Below, piece after piece: positions 8,483 through 16,141 of a stretch of DNA of 23,767 nucleotides. The notes beneath the pieces are model-generated. The model searched no databases. It was not told the origin of the DNA and saw only the letters and a list, made by a program, of their open reading frames with translations. Source of the DNA: an uncultured Erysipelotrichaceae bacterium (GTDB lineage: Bacteria; Bacillota_I; Bacilli_A; RF39; UBA660). Each line of letters opens with the position of its first letter. Within the stretch, counting starts at the first letter, position 1. The position numbers and the translations under genes are program-made. Location: contig CADBRE010000090.1 of assembly GCA_902797005.1 (NCBI GenBank), positions 1-23,767 of the forward strand, in the 5' to 3' direction.

Positions 8483-9205
8483 ATGGAAAATGTTGTTAAT
8501 GATTTAGTTGGGTATGATAATCTCAAAATAGTACAAAATAATGAATATTTTAATTTTAGCTTGGAATCAATTTTGCTTCCAAGATTTTGTGTTTTAAGAA
8601 ACAATATGAAAATAATGGATCTATGTACTGGAAACGCTCCAATTCCACTTGTTTTGAGTCAATTTACTAATTCTCGCATTATTGGTGTCGAACTTCAAAA
8701 AGAAATATATGATTTAGCAAAAGAAACTATTAGAATAAACAATTTGGAAAATAGAATAGATATATTAAACATGGATGTTAAAGATGTTATTAAGTCGTAT
8801 GAGACAGACAGTTTTGATTTAATTACTTGTAACCCACCTTATTTTAAGTATTTAGAAAGTAGTAATATTAATCAAAATGAAATTAAGTCTATTGCTAGAC
8901 ATGAAATTAAAGTTAATTTAGAAGATATTATTTCTATATCAAAGAAGTTAATAAAAAATAATGGTAGTTTAGTTTTAGTTCATAGAACCGAGAGATTATC
9001 AGAGATTATTGAGTTATTAAATAAGAATAACATGGAAGCAAAAAGAATAAGGTTTATTTACCCTAAAGAAGGAGAAGATTCAAATTTAGTATTAATAGAT
9101 GCACATAAAAATGGTAAAATAGGTTTGAAAGTATTACCTCCATTAATTTGCCATAATAATGATGGAAGTTATACAAAAGAAGTATTAGATATGTTTGAGA
9201 GGTGA
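8483..9205 (+). CDS. tRNA1(Val) adenine-37 N6-methyltransferase-like protein (YabB/TrmN6 family)
   Basis: This is an S-adenosylmethionine-dependent methyltransferase of the class that modifies the N6 amino group of adenine. The 240-residue product has SAM motif I DLCTGNAPI (46-54), an acidic motif II (GVELQ, 68-72) and the N6-adenine catalytic motif NPPY (117-120). Its position between ricT and rsmI matches B. subtilis yabB. The E. coli homologue TrmN6 (YfiC) methylates A37 of tRNA1(Val); a tRNA substrate here is inferred from the family. Its AGGA ribosome site overlaps the ricT stop. The GIY-YIG gene often found next to it (yazA) is absent. Confidence 0.88.
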   Translation: MENVVNDLVGYDNLKIVQNNEYFNFSLESILLPRFCVLRNNMKIMDLCTGNAPIPLVLSQFTNSRIIGVELQKEIYDLAKETIRINNLENRIDILNMDVKDVIKSYETDSFDLITCNPPYFKYLESSNINQNEIKSIARHEIKVNLEDIISISKKLIKNNGSLVLVHRTERLSEIIELLNKNNMEAKRIRFIYPKEGEDSNLVLIDAHKNGKIGLKVLPPLICHNNDGSYTKEVLDMFER

Positions 9206-9210
9206 TTGTT

Positions 9211-10047
9211 ATGTTACAAAAGAGTTATGATAATAGTCCTAGTTTATATATAGTTCCTACTCCAATAGGTAATTTAAAAGATATGACTACTAGAGCTTTA
9301 GAGATATTAGAAAATGTTGATGCTGTTTTTGCTGAGGATACAAGAGTTACTACTGAATTATTAAATGCATTTGGAATAAAGAATAAAGTTTATTCTTGTC
9401 ATAAGTTTAGTGAAGCAAAAGCAACTAATCAAGTTTTGAATTATCTTAAAGAAGGGAAAAATCTAGCAATGGTTACTGATAGAGGTACTCCTTTAATTAG
9501 TGATCCAGGGTCATTAGTTGTTAAGAATGTTATAGATGCAGGTTTTAATATTATAGCTTTACCTGGTGCTTGTGCTTTTGTTCCTGCACTTAATATGTCT
9601 GGACTTGATCAGGATAAGTTTTTGTTTTATGGTTTTTTAAGTAATAAAGAAGGTGAAAGTTTAAAAGAACTAGAAAGTATAAAGAATATAAACTTTACAA
9701 CAATTTTATATGAAGCACCGCATAGACTTTTAAAAACTTTACAAAATATATATAAAATCTTGGGAAATAGACAGATTAGTATTTCCCGGGAAATAACTAA
9801 GCTTTATGAAGAGGTGTTTAGAGGTGATGTTTTAACCGCTATTGAAACATACAAAGATGTTAAAGGTGAAATTGTTATTGTTATAGATAAGGCTGAAAAG
9901 AAAAGTGATTATGACTTTCTTTTAAAAGATGTATTTGAACTAATAGGGCTAGGTTTAAAAGCTAATGATGCGATTAAATATGTAGCTAAAAAGAATGATG
10001 CTAGTAAAAATATTTTATATAATTTATATGAGGAGAGTAAGAAATGA
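9211..10047 (+). CDS. rsmI: 16S rRNA (cytidine-1402-2'-O)-methyltransferase
   Basis: RsmI adds the 2'-O-methyl group to C1402 in the decoding centre of 16S rRNA. The 278-residue product has the tetrapyrrole-methylase fold with typical motifs: LYIVPTPIGNL (12-22), AEDTR (41-45), TDRGTPLISDPG (89-100) and ALPGA (116-120). I chose the ATG at 9211, which follows GAGAGGTG (9197-9204) with good spacing. The in-frame GTG at 9202 lies inside that site. The end overlaps the pth start by 4 bases (ATGA), so the two are translationally coupled. Confidence 0.95.
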   Translation: MLQKSYDNSPSLYIVPTPIGNLKDMTTRALEILENVDAVFAEDTRVTTELLNAFGIKNKVYSCHKFSEAKATNQVLNYLKEGKNLAMVTDRGTPLISDPGSLVVKNVIDAGFNIIALPGACAFVPALNMSGLDQDKFLFYGFLSNKEGESLKELESIKNINFTTILYEAPHRLLKTLQNIYKILGNRQISISREITKLYEEVFRGDVLTAIETYKDVKGEIVIVIDKAEKKSDYDFLLKDVFELIGLGLKANDAIKYVAKKNDASKNILYNLYEESKK

Positions 10048-10586
10048 AGTTAATAGTAGGACTTGGCAACCCAGGAAAGGAATATGATAAGACAAGACAT
10101 AATATTGGTTTTATGGCTTTAGATAATTATCTAGGTGATGTTCAATTTAAAACTAAGGATAATTATTCTATTTATGAAAAAGAGATAAATGGGGAAAAAG
10201 TTATGTTTCTTAAACCATTAACATATATGAATGATAGTGGTGCTGCAGTTAGAAGAGTTATGGATTATTATAAAATAGATTTAAACGATTTATTAATTAT
10301 TTATGATGATATGGACTTTGAAGTTGGCAAGTTTAAGATTAAAAGAACTGGATCATCAGCTGGACATAATGGTATCAAAAGCATAATTAGTTATTTGAGA
10401 ACTGAAGATTTTAAGCGAGTAAGAGTAGGAATATCAAAGCACAATGGTAATTCTATTGATTTTGTTCTAGGTAGATTTTCTAATGAGGATTCAGAAAAGC
10501 TTAAAGAAGTATTTAGTGTAATAAATAGGATTATTGAAGATTTTGTTAAATTAGATTTTAATACATTAATGAATAAGTATAATTAG
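10044..10586 (+). CDS. pth: Peptidyl-tRNA hydrolase
   Basis: Pth cleaves peptidyl-tRNAs that drop off stalled ribosomes and so recycles tRNA. The 180-residue product has the family start VGLGNPGKEYDKTRHNIGF with Asn9 and catalytic His19. It also has Asn63 (in YMNDSG), Asp88 (in IYDDMD) and Asn109 (in SAGHNG), matching the catalytic and substrate-binding residues of E. coli Pth. It overlaps rsmI by 4 bases and is followed by mfd. The pth-mfd-spoVT order is the B. subtilis order. Confidence 0.97.
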   Translation: MKLIVGLGNPGKEYDKTRHNIGFMALDNYLGDVQFKTKDNYSIYEKEINGEKVMFLKPLTYMNDSGAAVRRVMDYYKIDLNDLLIIYDDMDFEVGKFKIKRTGSSAGHNGIKSIISYLRTEDFKRVRVGISKHNGNSIDFVLGRFSNEDSEKLKEVFSVINRIIEDFVKLDFNTLMNKYN

Positions 10587-10598
10587 AAAGGAAAAAAC

Positions 10599-13500
10599 AT
10601 GATAGAGGGATTGTTTAATGAAAAGATTGATAATGGTTATAGAATATCTATAAATCCTAATGAAATATACAATCAATTTCTTTTGTATATGTTTTTTTCG
10701 TTAAATAAAAACATTGTTCTTGTTACTCCAACTTTATCTGATGCAAACAGAATATATTCTAATTTGAGTTTAAATCTTAAGGATAAAGTGTATATATTTC
10801 CTGATGATGATTACTTAACAAAAAAAGCAATTGCAGCTTCTCCTGAACTTATGTATATGAGAATGAGGTTTCTTAATGAGCTCGATAATAGTGAAAATAA
10901 GATTTTGATATGTCATACTAATAGCTTTTTAAAGAAATTGCCTAAGAAGGATAAACTTAGAGAAAAATTAATTAATTTGCATGTTAATGAAGCAATAGAT
11001 AGAGATAAACTAATTCAAAAATTAAATGAAATTGGATATAAAAGAGAAAGTCTAGTAACTAATACTGGTGAGTTTAGTGTTAGAGGTTTTGTTGTTGATG
11101 TTTTTCCAATATTTGAAGATCATCCAGTAAGGATAGAGTTTTTTGATGATGAGATAGATGAGATAAAATACTTTGATGAAAATACTCAGTTATCTATTAA
11201 TAATATAGATAGTATTCAAATTAAGCCAACTTTAGATGAATATGATGATTCTAGTTCAAGTATATTTGATTATATGTCTGATTCTATACTCGTTTATCAA
11301 GATTATGATCAAATATCCAATGTTTATAAGTCTATTCAAGAACAAATGAAGTATTATGAAGATACTATTAGTATGTTTGCTTTAAATGAAATTACTAATG
11401 ATTATACAGTCTATATTGATACAATAAACAATAATATGAACTATGATCTAGAAATATTTGCTAAATCTATAGAGAACTATAATAGTGATAAAACAAATTT
11501 TGTGATGGATATCTTAAATTCTGGTGGATATTTATATACTACTGATATGAAGTTTGCTACTGATTTGGGTATTAATAAATCAAAAGTTAGGCCTATTGAT
11601 ATTTCTAGTGGTTTTATATATAAAGATGTATATTATTTTTCTAAGAATGATTTAATTCCTCAAAAAATTAATTTACAATACAATACTGGCTTTAAGATGG
11701 GAAAGAAAATAGATTCTCTTGATAAATTAGAAGTTGGGGATTATGTAGTTCATAAGGCTAGTGGTATTGGGATTTATATGGGTATTTCTACAATCATGAA
11801 AAATGGACAAGCTAGAGATTACATATTAATCAAGTATAAAGGTGATGATAAATTATACTTGCCAGTTGATAAAGTAGATAAGTTATATAAATATTCGTCT
11901 AAAGATGGGGCTAAACCTACTATTCATAAGCTTAATAGCACTGAATGGGAAAAGACTAAGATGAAGATTAGAAATAAGATTAAAGATATTAGCGAAGATC
12001 TTATTAAAATCTATAAAAATAGATCTGTTTCTAAGGTTGAACCATTTGAAAAGGATACTCCTGAACAAGCCATGTTTGAAAATGAGTTTATTTATGAAGA
12101 GACAGCAGATCAACTTAAGACAACTAATGAGATAAAAAGAGATTTAGAAAGTTCTAAGCCTATGGATAGGTTACTTTGTGGTGATGTAGGTTATGGTAAA
12201 ACTGAAGTAATTTTCAGATCTATATTTAAAACTGTTATGAATAATAAACAGGTTGCTTATTTATGTCCTACTACTATTTTAAGTTTTCAACAGTTTACCT
12301 CTGCAAAAGAAAGGTTTAAAAATTTTGGAGTTAATATTGCTGTTTTAAATAGATACAGTACTCCTAAAGAAGTTAGAGAAACTTTAGAAGGATTAGAAAA
12401 AGGAACTATTGATGTGGTTTTTGGAACACATAGACTATTATCTGGCGATATTAAATTTAAGGATTTAGGACTTTTAGTAATTGATGAAGAACAACGATTT
12501 GGAGTTATGCATAAAGAGAAGATTAAAGAGATGAAAAGCAATGTTCATGTTCTAAGTGTTTCTGCTACGCCTATTCCAAGAAGTTTACAAATGAGTTTAA
12601 TAGGTATTAGAGATTTGTCACTAATAGAAACTGCTCCTAAAAATAAATTGCCTGTCCAAACTTACGTTATTAATTATGATCCATATATTTTGAGAGAAGT
12701 AGTTTTAAAAGAAAAAGCTAGGGGTGGTCAAGTTTTTATTCTGTATAATAGAGTTGAAAAGATGACTGATTTAGTAAATAGTTTTAAGAAGTTATTACCT
12801 GAAATATCTATTGAATATGCTCATGGAAAAATGACTAAGGAACAAATGCAAGATGTTATTTACAACTTTGATGAGGGTAAGTTTGATTGTTTAGTATGTA
12901 CTACCATAGTTGAAAATGGAATTGATATTCCTAATGCTAATACTATGATAGTTATGGATGCTGATAGATTTGGATTATCTCAGCTTTATCAAATTAGAGG
13001 TAGAGTTGGAAGAGGAGACAGGCAGGCCTATGCATACTTGATGTATAATAAGGACAAAATACTTGGAGATACAGCCCAAAAAAGGTTAGAAGCAATAAAA
13101 GAGTTTACTGAACTAGGTAGTGGTTATAAGATAGCCATGAGAGATTTAAGTATTCGAGGCGCTGGTGATTTACTTGGAAGTGAACAAGCTGGATTTATTG
13201 ATTCAGTGGGTGTTGATATGTATATCGAGCTAATCAATGAGGAATTAAACGGCATTAAAGAAGAGGAAGAAAAGCCTGAAGTTAAAATAGATGATGTTGC
13301 TACTCATATTAGTGAGAGCTATTCAGATGAAGATGCAATTATAATTGAGCTTCATAAAAAAATAAGTAATATAAATACAGTAAAAGAACTAAATGAAATA
13401 TATAAAGAAATTGAAGATAGATTTGGTAAAGTTGATAAAGAATTAGAAATATACATGTATCAAGAATTAACTGAAAAACTAATGAATCAACTTAATATAA

Positions 13501-13730
13501 AGATTGTTATTAATGATAAAAGTAAGCTTTCTATTAGACTTGATGAAGATGTTTATTCTAAGCTTAATATTGAAAGATTATTCATTGAATCTACCAAGAT
13601 ATCTACAAAGTATAATTTTGTTTATAGGGGAAGTTCAATTATTATAACTTTAAATAAGATGGGCCTTGATAAACACTATATTTATTACCTATTTGATTTA
13701 CTTGTATTTATACAAAGTGAAATAAATTAA
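10599..13730 (+). CDS. mfd: Transcription-repair coupling factor Mfd
   Basis: Mfd is a DNA translocase that pushes stalled RNA polymerase off lesions and recruits UvrA. Domains in order are a degenerate UvrB-like N-terminal module, an RNA-polymerase interaction (CarD-like) domain at about 374-430 (VGDYVVHKASGIGIYMG), and the RecG-like motor. The motor has Walker A GDVGYGKTE near 527, DEEQ near 629, and QIRGRVGRG near 800. A C-terminal TRCF domain follows. At 1043 residues it is about 130 residues shorter than B. subtilis Mfd; the shortening appears to fall in the N-terminal half, while the motor is complete. The ribosome site is AAAGGAA, 6 bases before the start. Confidence 0.96.
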   Translation: MIEGLFNEKIDNGYRISINPNEIYNQFLLYMFFSLNKNIVLVTPTLSDANRIYSNLSLNLKDKVYIFPDDDYLTKKAIAASPELMYMRMRFLNELDNSENKILICHTNSFLKKLPKKDKLREKLINLHVNEAIDRDKLIQKLNEIGYKRESLVTNTGEFSVRGFVVDVFPIFEDHPVRIEFFDDEIDEIKYFDENTQLSINNIDSIQIKPTLDEYDDSSSSIFDYMSDSILVYQDYDQISNVYKSIQEQMKYYEDTISMFALNEITNDYTVYIDTINNNMNYDLEIFAKSIENYNSDKTNFVMDILNSGGYLYTTDMKFATDLGINKSKVRPIDISSGFIYKDVYYFSKNDLIPQKINLQYNTGFKMGKKIDSLDKLEVGDYVVHKASGIGIYMGISTIMKNGQARDYILIKYKGDDKLYLPVDKVDKLYKYSSKDGAKPTIHKLNSTEWEKTKMKIRNKIKDISEDLIKIYKNRSVSKVEPFEKDTPEQAMFENEFIYEETADQLKTTNEIKRDLESSKPMDRLLCGDVGYGKTEVIFRSIFKTVMNNKQVAYLCPTTILSFQQFTSAKERFKNFGVNIAVLNRYSTPKEVRETLEGLEKGTIDVVFGTHRLLSGDIKFKDLGLLVIDEEQRFGVMHKEKIKEMKSNVHVLSVSATPIPRSLQMSLIGIRDLSLIETAPKNKLPVQTYVINYDPYILREVVLKEKARGGQVFILYNRVEKMTDLVNSFKKLLPEISIEYAHGKMTKEQMQDVIYNFDEGKFDCLVCTTIVENGIDIPNANTMIVMDADRFGLSQLYQIRGRVGRGDRQAYAYLMYNKDKILGDTAQKRLEAIKEFTELGSGYKIAMRDLSIRGAGDLLGSEQAGFIDSVGVDMYIELINEELNGIKEEEEKPEVKIDDVATHISESYSDEDAIIIELHKKISNINTVKELNEIYKEIEDRFGKVDKELEIYMYQELTEKLMNQLNIKIVINDKSKLSIRLDEDVYSKLNIERLFIESTKISTKYNFVYRGSSIIITLNKMGLDKHYIYYLFDLLVFIQSEIN

Positions 13731-13745
13731 AAACAATAGTATAAA

Positions 13746-13779
13746 ACCTCTTATTTTATTTAGAATAAATGTTAGAGGT
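13746..13779 (+). promoter_or_regulatory. Hairpin that pairs with the spoVT ribosome binding site
   Basis: ACCTCT (13746-13751) pairs with AGAGGT (13774-13779), and an inner TTTATT/AATAAA stem closes on a 3-base loop. The 3' arm contains the AGAGGTG ribosome site of spoVT, so the fold would hide it. No T-run follows, so it is not a typical terminator. A regulatory role is inferred. Confidence 0.45.
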
Positions 13780-13784
13780 GTTTC

Positions 13785-14288
13785 ATGAAAAATACTGGTA
13801 TAATTAGAAAAATTGATGAATTAGGAAGAATTGTTATTCCTAAAGAGATTAGAAAGAATCTAAATATTAGAAATGGCGAGGATATACAAATTTATATTGA
13901 TGAAGATAAAATAGTTCTTAAGAAACATCAAAAAATGTTATCCATAAAAGAAAATGCTAAAAAATATATAGATTCTTTTTCTAAACTAACTACTTCTAAG
14001 CTTTTAGTAACTGATAAGGAAAAAGTCATTGCTTCAAGCGGTAATACAATTATAGATGCTAAAATTGATTCGAATGTAGTTAGCTTAATTAGTGATAGAA
14101 AAGTTGGTATTGGAAGAGGTATATCTTTTGAAAATAATAAAGTTGATAGCTATTATTATGCTGTTCCTATAATTGTTGATGCTGATTCAATTGGATCTGT
14201 TATTGTACTTAGTGATTTAGAAGTAAATGAACAAGATAAGCTTTTAATTAGTGTTATCAAGATACTTTTAGAGTCTTTAATTTATTAA
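13785..14288 (+). CDS. spoVT: Stage V sporulation regulator SpoVT (AbrB-type)
   Basis: SpoVT is a forespore transcription factor that tunes late sigma-G genes in B. subtilis. The 167-residue product has an N-terminal AbrB swapped-hairpin DNA-binding domain (MKNTGIIRKIDELGRIVIPK then EIRKNL, about 1-50). A C-terminal GAF-like sensing domain (about 55-167) distinguishes it from the shorter AbrB and Abh. It lies 54 bases downstream of mfd, the same position as in B. subtilis. No clear hairpin terminator follows it; the next ~90 bases are AT-rich and lead into the rpmE promoter. Confidence 0.9.
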   Translation: MKNTGIIRKIDELGRIVIPKEIRKNLNIRNGEDIQIYIDEDKIVLKKHQKMLSIKENAKKYIDSFSKLTTSKLLVTDKEKVIASSGNTIIDAKIDSNVVSLISDRKVGIGRGISFENNKVDSYYYAVPIIVDADSIGSVIVLSDLEVNEQDKLLISVIKILLESLIY

Positions 14289-14345
14289 AAATCGCCTTTT
14301 TTCGCTAAAAAGTCATAAAATCATAAAAAACTTAATACAATTTGC

Positions 14346-14374
14346 TTGAAATCTTGTAAAAAAAATGTTATATT
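14346..14374 (+). promoter_or_regulatory. Sigma-A promoter of rpmE
   Basis: TTGAAA (14346-14351), a 17-base spacer, then TATATT (14369-14374). TGT just before the -10 makes it also an extended -10. The predicted transcript start is near 14381. This is the clearest vegetative promoter in the window. Confidence 0.75.
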
Positions 14375-14391
14375 ACATAAGCAAAGAGTTT

Positions 14392-14412
14392 CTATGACTT
14401 GATTTGTCATGG
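14392..14412 (+). promoter_or_regulatory. Hairpin in the rpmE leader, candidate ribosomal-protein leader
   Basis: CTATGAC (14392-14398) pairs with GTCATGG (14406-14412), allowing one G-U pair, around a 7-base loop. It ends 3 bases before the ribosome site AAAGGAG. Ribosomal-protein leaders often allow feedback control by the protein. That this one binds L31 is only a suggestion from position. Confidence 0.4.
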
Positions 14413-14428
14413 CGAAAGGAGAATAATA

Positions 14429-14626
14429 ATGAGAAAAGGAATTCATCCAGAACTAAAAGAATGTAAAGTTAAATGTGCTTGTGGTAATGAATTTACTACT
14501 AAGAGTACTAAAAGTGAAATTCAACTTGAAACTTGCAATAAATGTCATTCATTCTATACAGGAAAACATATGACTGCAAGAACAGGTAATGTTCAAAAGT
14601 TCAAAGAAAAATATGGTTTAAAATAG
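14429..14626 (+). CDS. rpmE: 50S ribosomal protein L31, zinc-binding (C+) type
   Basis: L31 bridges the central protuberance of the large subunit to the small-subunit head. The 65-residue product has the zinc-binding set Cys16, Cys18, Cys36 and Cys39 and the family core ETCNKCHSFYTGKHM. It is therefore the zinc form made when zinc is plentiful; the zinc-free paralogue is not in this window. I chose the ATG at 14429, 6 bases after AAAGGAG (14416-14422). A possible in-frame upstream start at 14399 lies in the leader hairpin and would add 10 residues not typical of L31. It is a single-gene unit with its own promoter and terminator. Confidence 0.96.
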   Translation: MRKGIHPELKECKVKCACGNEFTTKSTKSEIQLETCNKCHSFYTGKHMTARTGNVQKFKEKYGLK

Positions 14627-14652
14627 TCAAGTAAATGACTATTTTTTCTTTT
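14621..14652 (+). terminator. Intrinsic terminator of rpmE
   Basis: AAATAGTCA (14621-14629) pairs perfectly with TGACTATTT (14636-14644) around a 6-base loop, followed by T-rich sequence. The 5' arm contains the rpmE stop codon. Confidence 0.85.
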
Positions 14653-14703
14653 TGTTAGATTATTTACTTAAAAACCATTTATAATATATTTAGAGGTGTT
14701 TAT

Positions 14704-15153
14704 ATGAAAATTGGTATTGCTTCCGATCATAAAGGTTATAAGATGAAAGAGAAGATAAAAAAATATCTTTCTAAAAAAGGTATTGAATATGTTGATTACG
14801 GTACTGATTCTACTCTAAATGTTGACTATGTTGATTATGCATTGTCATTGTGCAAAGGAGTATTAGATAAACAAGTTGATAATGGAATACTAATATGCGG
14901 TACTGGAATTGGAATGAGTATTGTTGCAAATAAGGTTAAAGGAATTATGTGCGCTAAGGTTGATGATGCTAATGAGGCTAAGCTTGCTAAGGAGCATAAT
15001 CACGCTAATGTTATATCATTTTCTGCTAATCATTTTCTATTTACTGCAAAAGATATTGTAGATGCTTATTTAGATGCTGGTCCTTTGGATCTTGAAAGAT
15101 ATAATAGAAGAATTGATAAGATTAAGAATATTGAAAAAATGAAGAAATACTAA
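14704..15153 (+). CDS. rpiB: Ribose-5-phosphate isomerase B
   Basis: RpiB interconverts ribose 5-phosphate and ribulose 5-phosphate in the non-oxidative pentose phosphate pathway. The 149-residue product has the RpiB/LacAB signature: IASDHKGYKMK with Asp8-His9, and the active-site cysteine Cys65 in LICGTGIGMSIVANK. It also has the conserved stretch KEHNHANVISFSANH near 97-110. The related LacA/LacB galactose-6-phosphate isomerases are alternatives, but the lone gene among housekeeping genes favours RpiB. The ribosome site is AGAGGTG. It ends at its own terminator. Confidence 0.9.
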   Translation: MKIGIASDHKGYKMKEKIKKYLSKKGIEYVDYGTDSTLNVDYVDYALSLCKGVLDKQVDNGILICGTGIGMSIVANKVKGIMCAKVDDANEAKLAKEHNHANVISFSANHFLFTAKDIVDAYLDAGPLDLERYNRRIDKIKNIEKMKKY

Positions 15154-15158
15154 TTAGT

Positions 15159-15188
15159 GAAGTTATTTGTCATAACTTCTTTTCTTTT
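15159..15188 (+). terminator. Intrinsic terminator of rpiB
   Basis: GAAGTTAT (15159-15166) pairs with ATAACTTC (15172-15179) around TTGTC, then a T-rich tract. The 3' half overlaps the candidate sporulation promoter of spoIID. Confidence 0.85.
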
Positions 15189-15198
15189 TGCATATAAT
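15169..15198 (+). promoter_or_regulatory. Candidate sigma-E-type promoter of spoIID
   Basis: GTCATAAC (15169-15176), 14 bases, then CATATAAT (15191-15198). This resembles the mother-cell sigma-E consensus as I recall it (GTCATATT, 13-15 bases, CATACANT). spoIID is a sigma-E gene in B. subtilis. The CATATAAT also contains a vegetative TATAAT, but no matching -35 is seen for sigma-A. Confidence 0.5.
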
Positions 15199-15203
15199 CT
15201 ACT

Positions 15204-16097
15204 ATGAAAAAGTATCTAATAATAATCGTAGCTTTAATCGTGGTTTATGTTTTTACTATGCCTGAGGAAATTAATTTTGACAATAATAATTTTGATAACC
15301 GACGATCAGTATTAGTTTCATATAATGAAGAAGAGCTTTCTATGTCTATTGATGATTATGTTTTGGGAGTATTAGCTTGTGAAATGCCAGCTTTATTTGA
15401 TGAAGAAGCTTTAAAAGCTGGAGCTGTAGCTATACGAACATTTTATAAGTATAATAAGCTTAAAAACAATAATTATGTTGCCAAGAATACAGAACAATGC
15501 TTTGCAGATGAAAATAAAATGAGAGAGAATTGGGATTCAAAGTATGATGTATATTTAAATAAATTAAAAAGTGCTATTAGCGAAACAAGTAATGAGTACA
15601 TTACATATGAAGGAGATATAATTGCTTCTTTTTACTTTAGTTTGTCAAATGGTTATACAGAAAGCGCTAATGAAGTATTTTCTAAGGATTTACCTTACCT
15701 TGTTAGCGTTCCCTCGACATGGGATGAAAATGTAAAAACTTTTAAAAACATATTGCAGATTGACATTATCACTTTTTTAAATAAATTAGGATTACCACAA
15801 AATAGCAATGTTTTAGTAAAAGATGTGATTAAAACGGATAGTGGAAGAATTAAGCAAATAACAATTAATGACAAAGCGTTTAATGGAATTGATGTTAGAA
15901 AACTTTTGAATCTAAAGAGTACTGATTTTGAAATAGAGGTTTATAATGGAATGGTCAATGTTATAACTAAGGGTTATGGACATGGCGTTGGCTTGAGCCA
16001 ATATGGTGCGAATGAAATGGCTAAGTTGGGTTATAAATATGATGAAATCTTAACTTATTATTATAAAGATACAAAAATTTCCAAATTAGATGTATAA
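15204..16097 (+). CDS. spoIID: Stage II sporulation protein D, lytic transglycosylase
   Basis: SpoIID is a membrane-bound mother-cell enzyme that, with SpoIIP and SpoIIM, thins septal peptidoglycan to drive forespore engulfment. The 297-residue product has an N-terminal membrane segment (about 3-19). It has the SpoIID catalytic region SIDDYVLGVLACEMPALFDE with the conserved Glu-Met-Pro, then ALKAGAVAIRTFY, a middle region SFYFSLSNGYTESANEVF, and the conserved end GYGHGVGLSQYGANEMAKLG. No Shine-Dalgarno precedes the ATG, and the candidate -10 ends only 5 bases before it, so the message may be leaderless. The downstream neighbour is a spoIIQ-like gene, a pairing seen in several clostridial and related genomes. 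Confidence 0.9.
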   Translation: MKKYLIIIVALIVVYVFTMPEEINFDNNNFDNRRSVLVSYNEEELSMSIDDYVLGVLACEMPALFDEEALKAGAVAIRTFYKYNKLKNNNYVAKNTEQCFADENKMRENWDSKYDVYLNKLKSAISETSNEYITYEGDIIASFYFSLSNGYTESANEVFSKDLPYLVSVPSTWDENVKTFKNILQIDIITFLNKLGLPQNSNVLVKDVIKTDSGRIKQITINDKAFNGIDVRKLLNLKSTDFEIEVYNGMVNVITKGYGHGVGLSQYGANEMAKLGYKYDEILTYYYKDTKISKLDV

Positions 16098-16106
16098 AGA
16101 AAAATA

Positions 16107-16141
16107 ATTTGTTCACATTATAAGTAGGAGAGTGAACAAAT
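16107..16141 (+). promoter_or_regulatory. Perfect inverted repeat enclosing the ribosome site and touching the start of the spoIIQ-like gene
   Basis: ATTTGTTCAC (16107-16116) pairs perfectly with GTGAACAAAT (16132-16141). The 15-base loop contains GGAG (16127-16130), and the last two bases of the stem are the A and T of the ATG. It could act as an RNA hairpin controlling initiation or as a DNA operator between spoIID and this gene. Confidence 0.55.
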
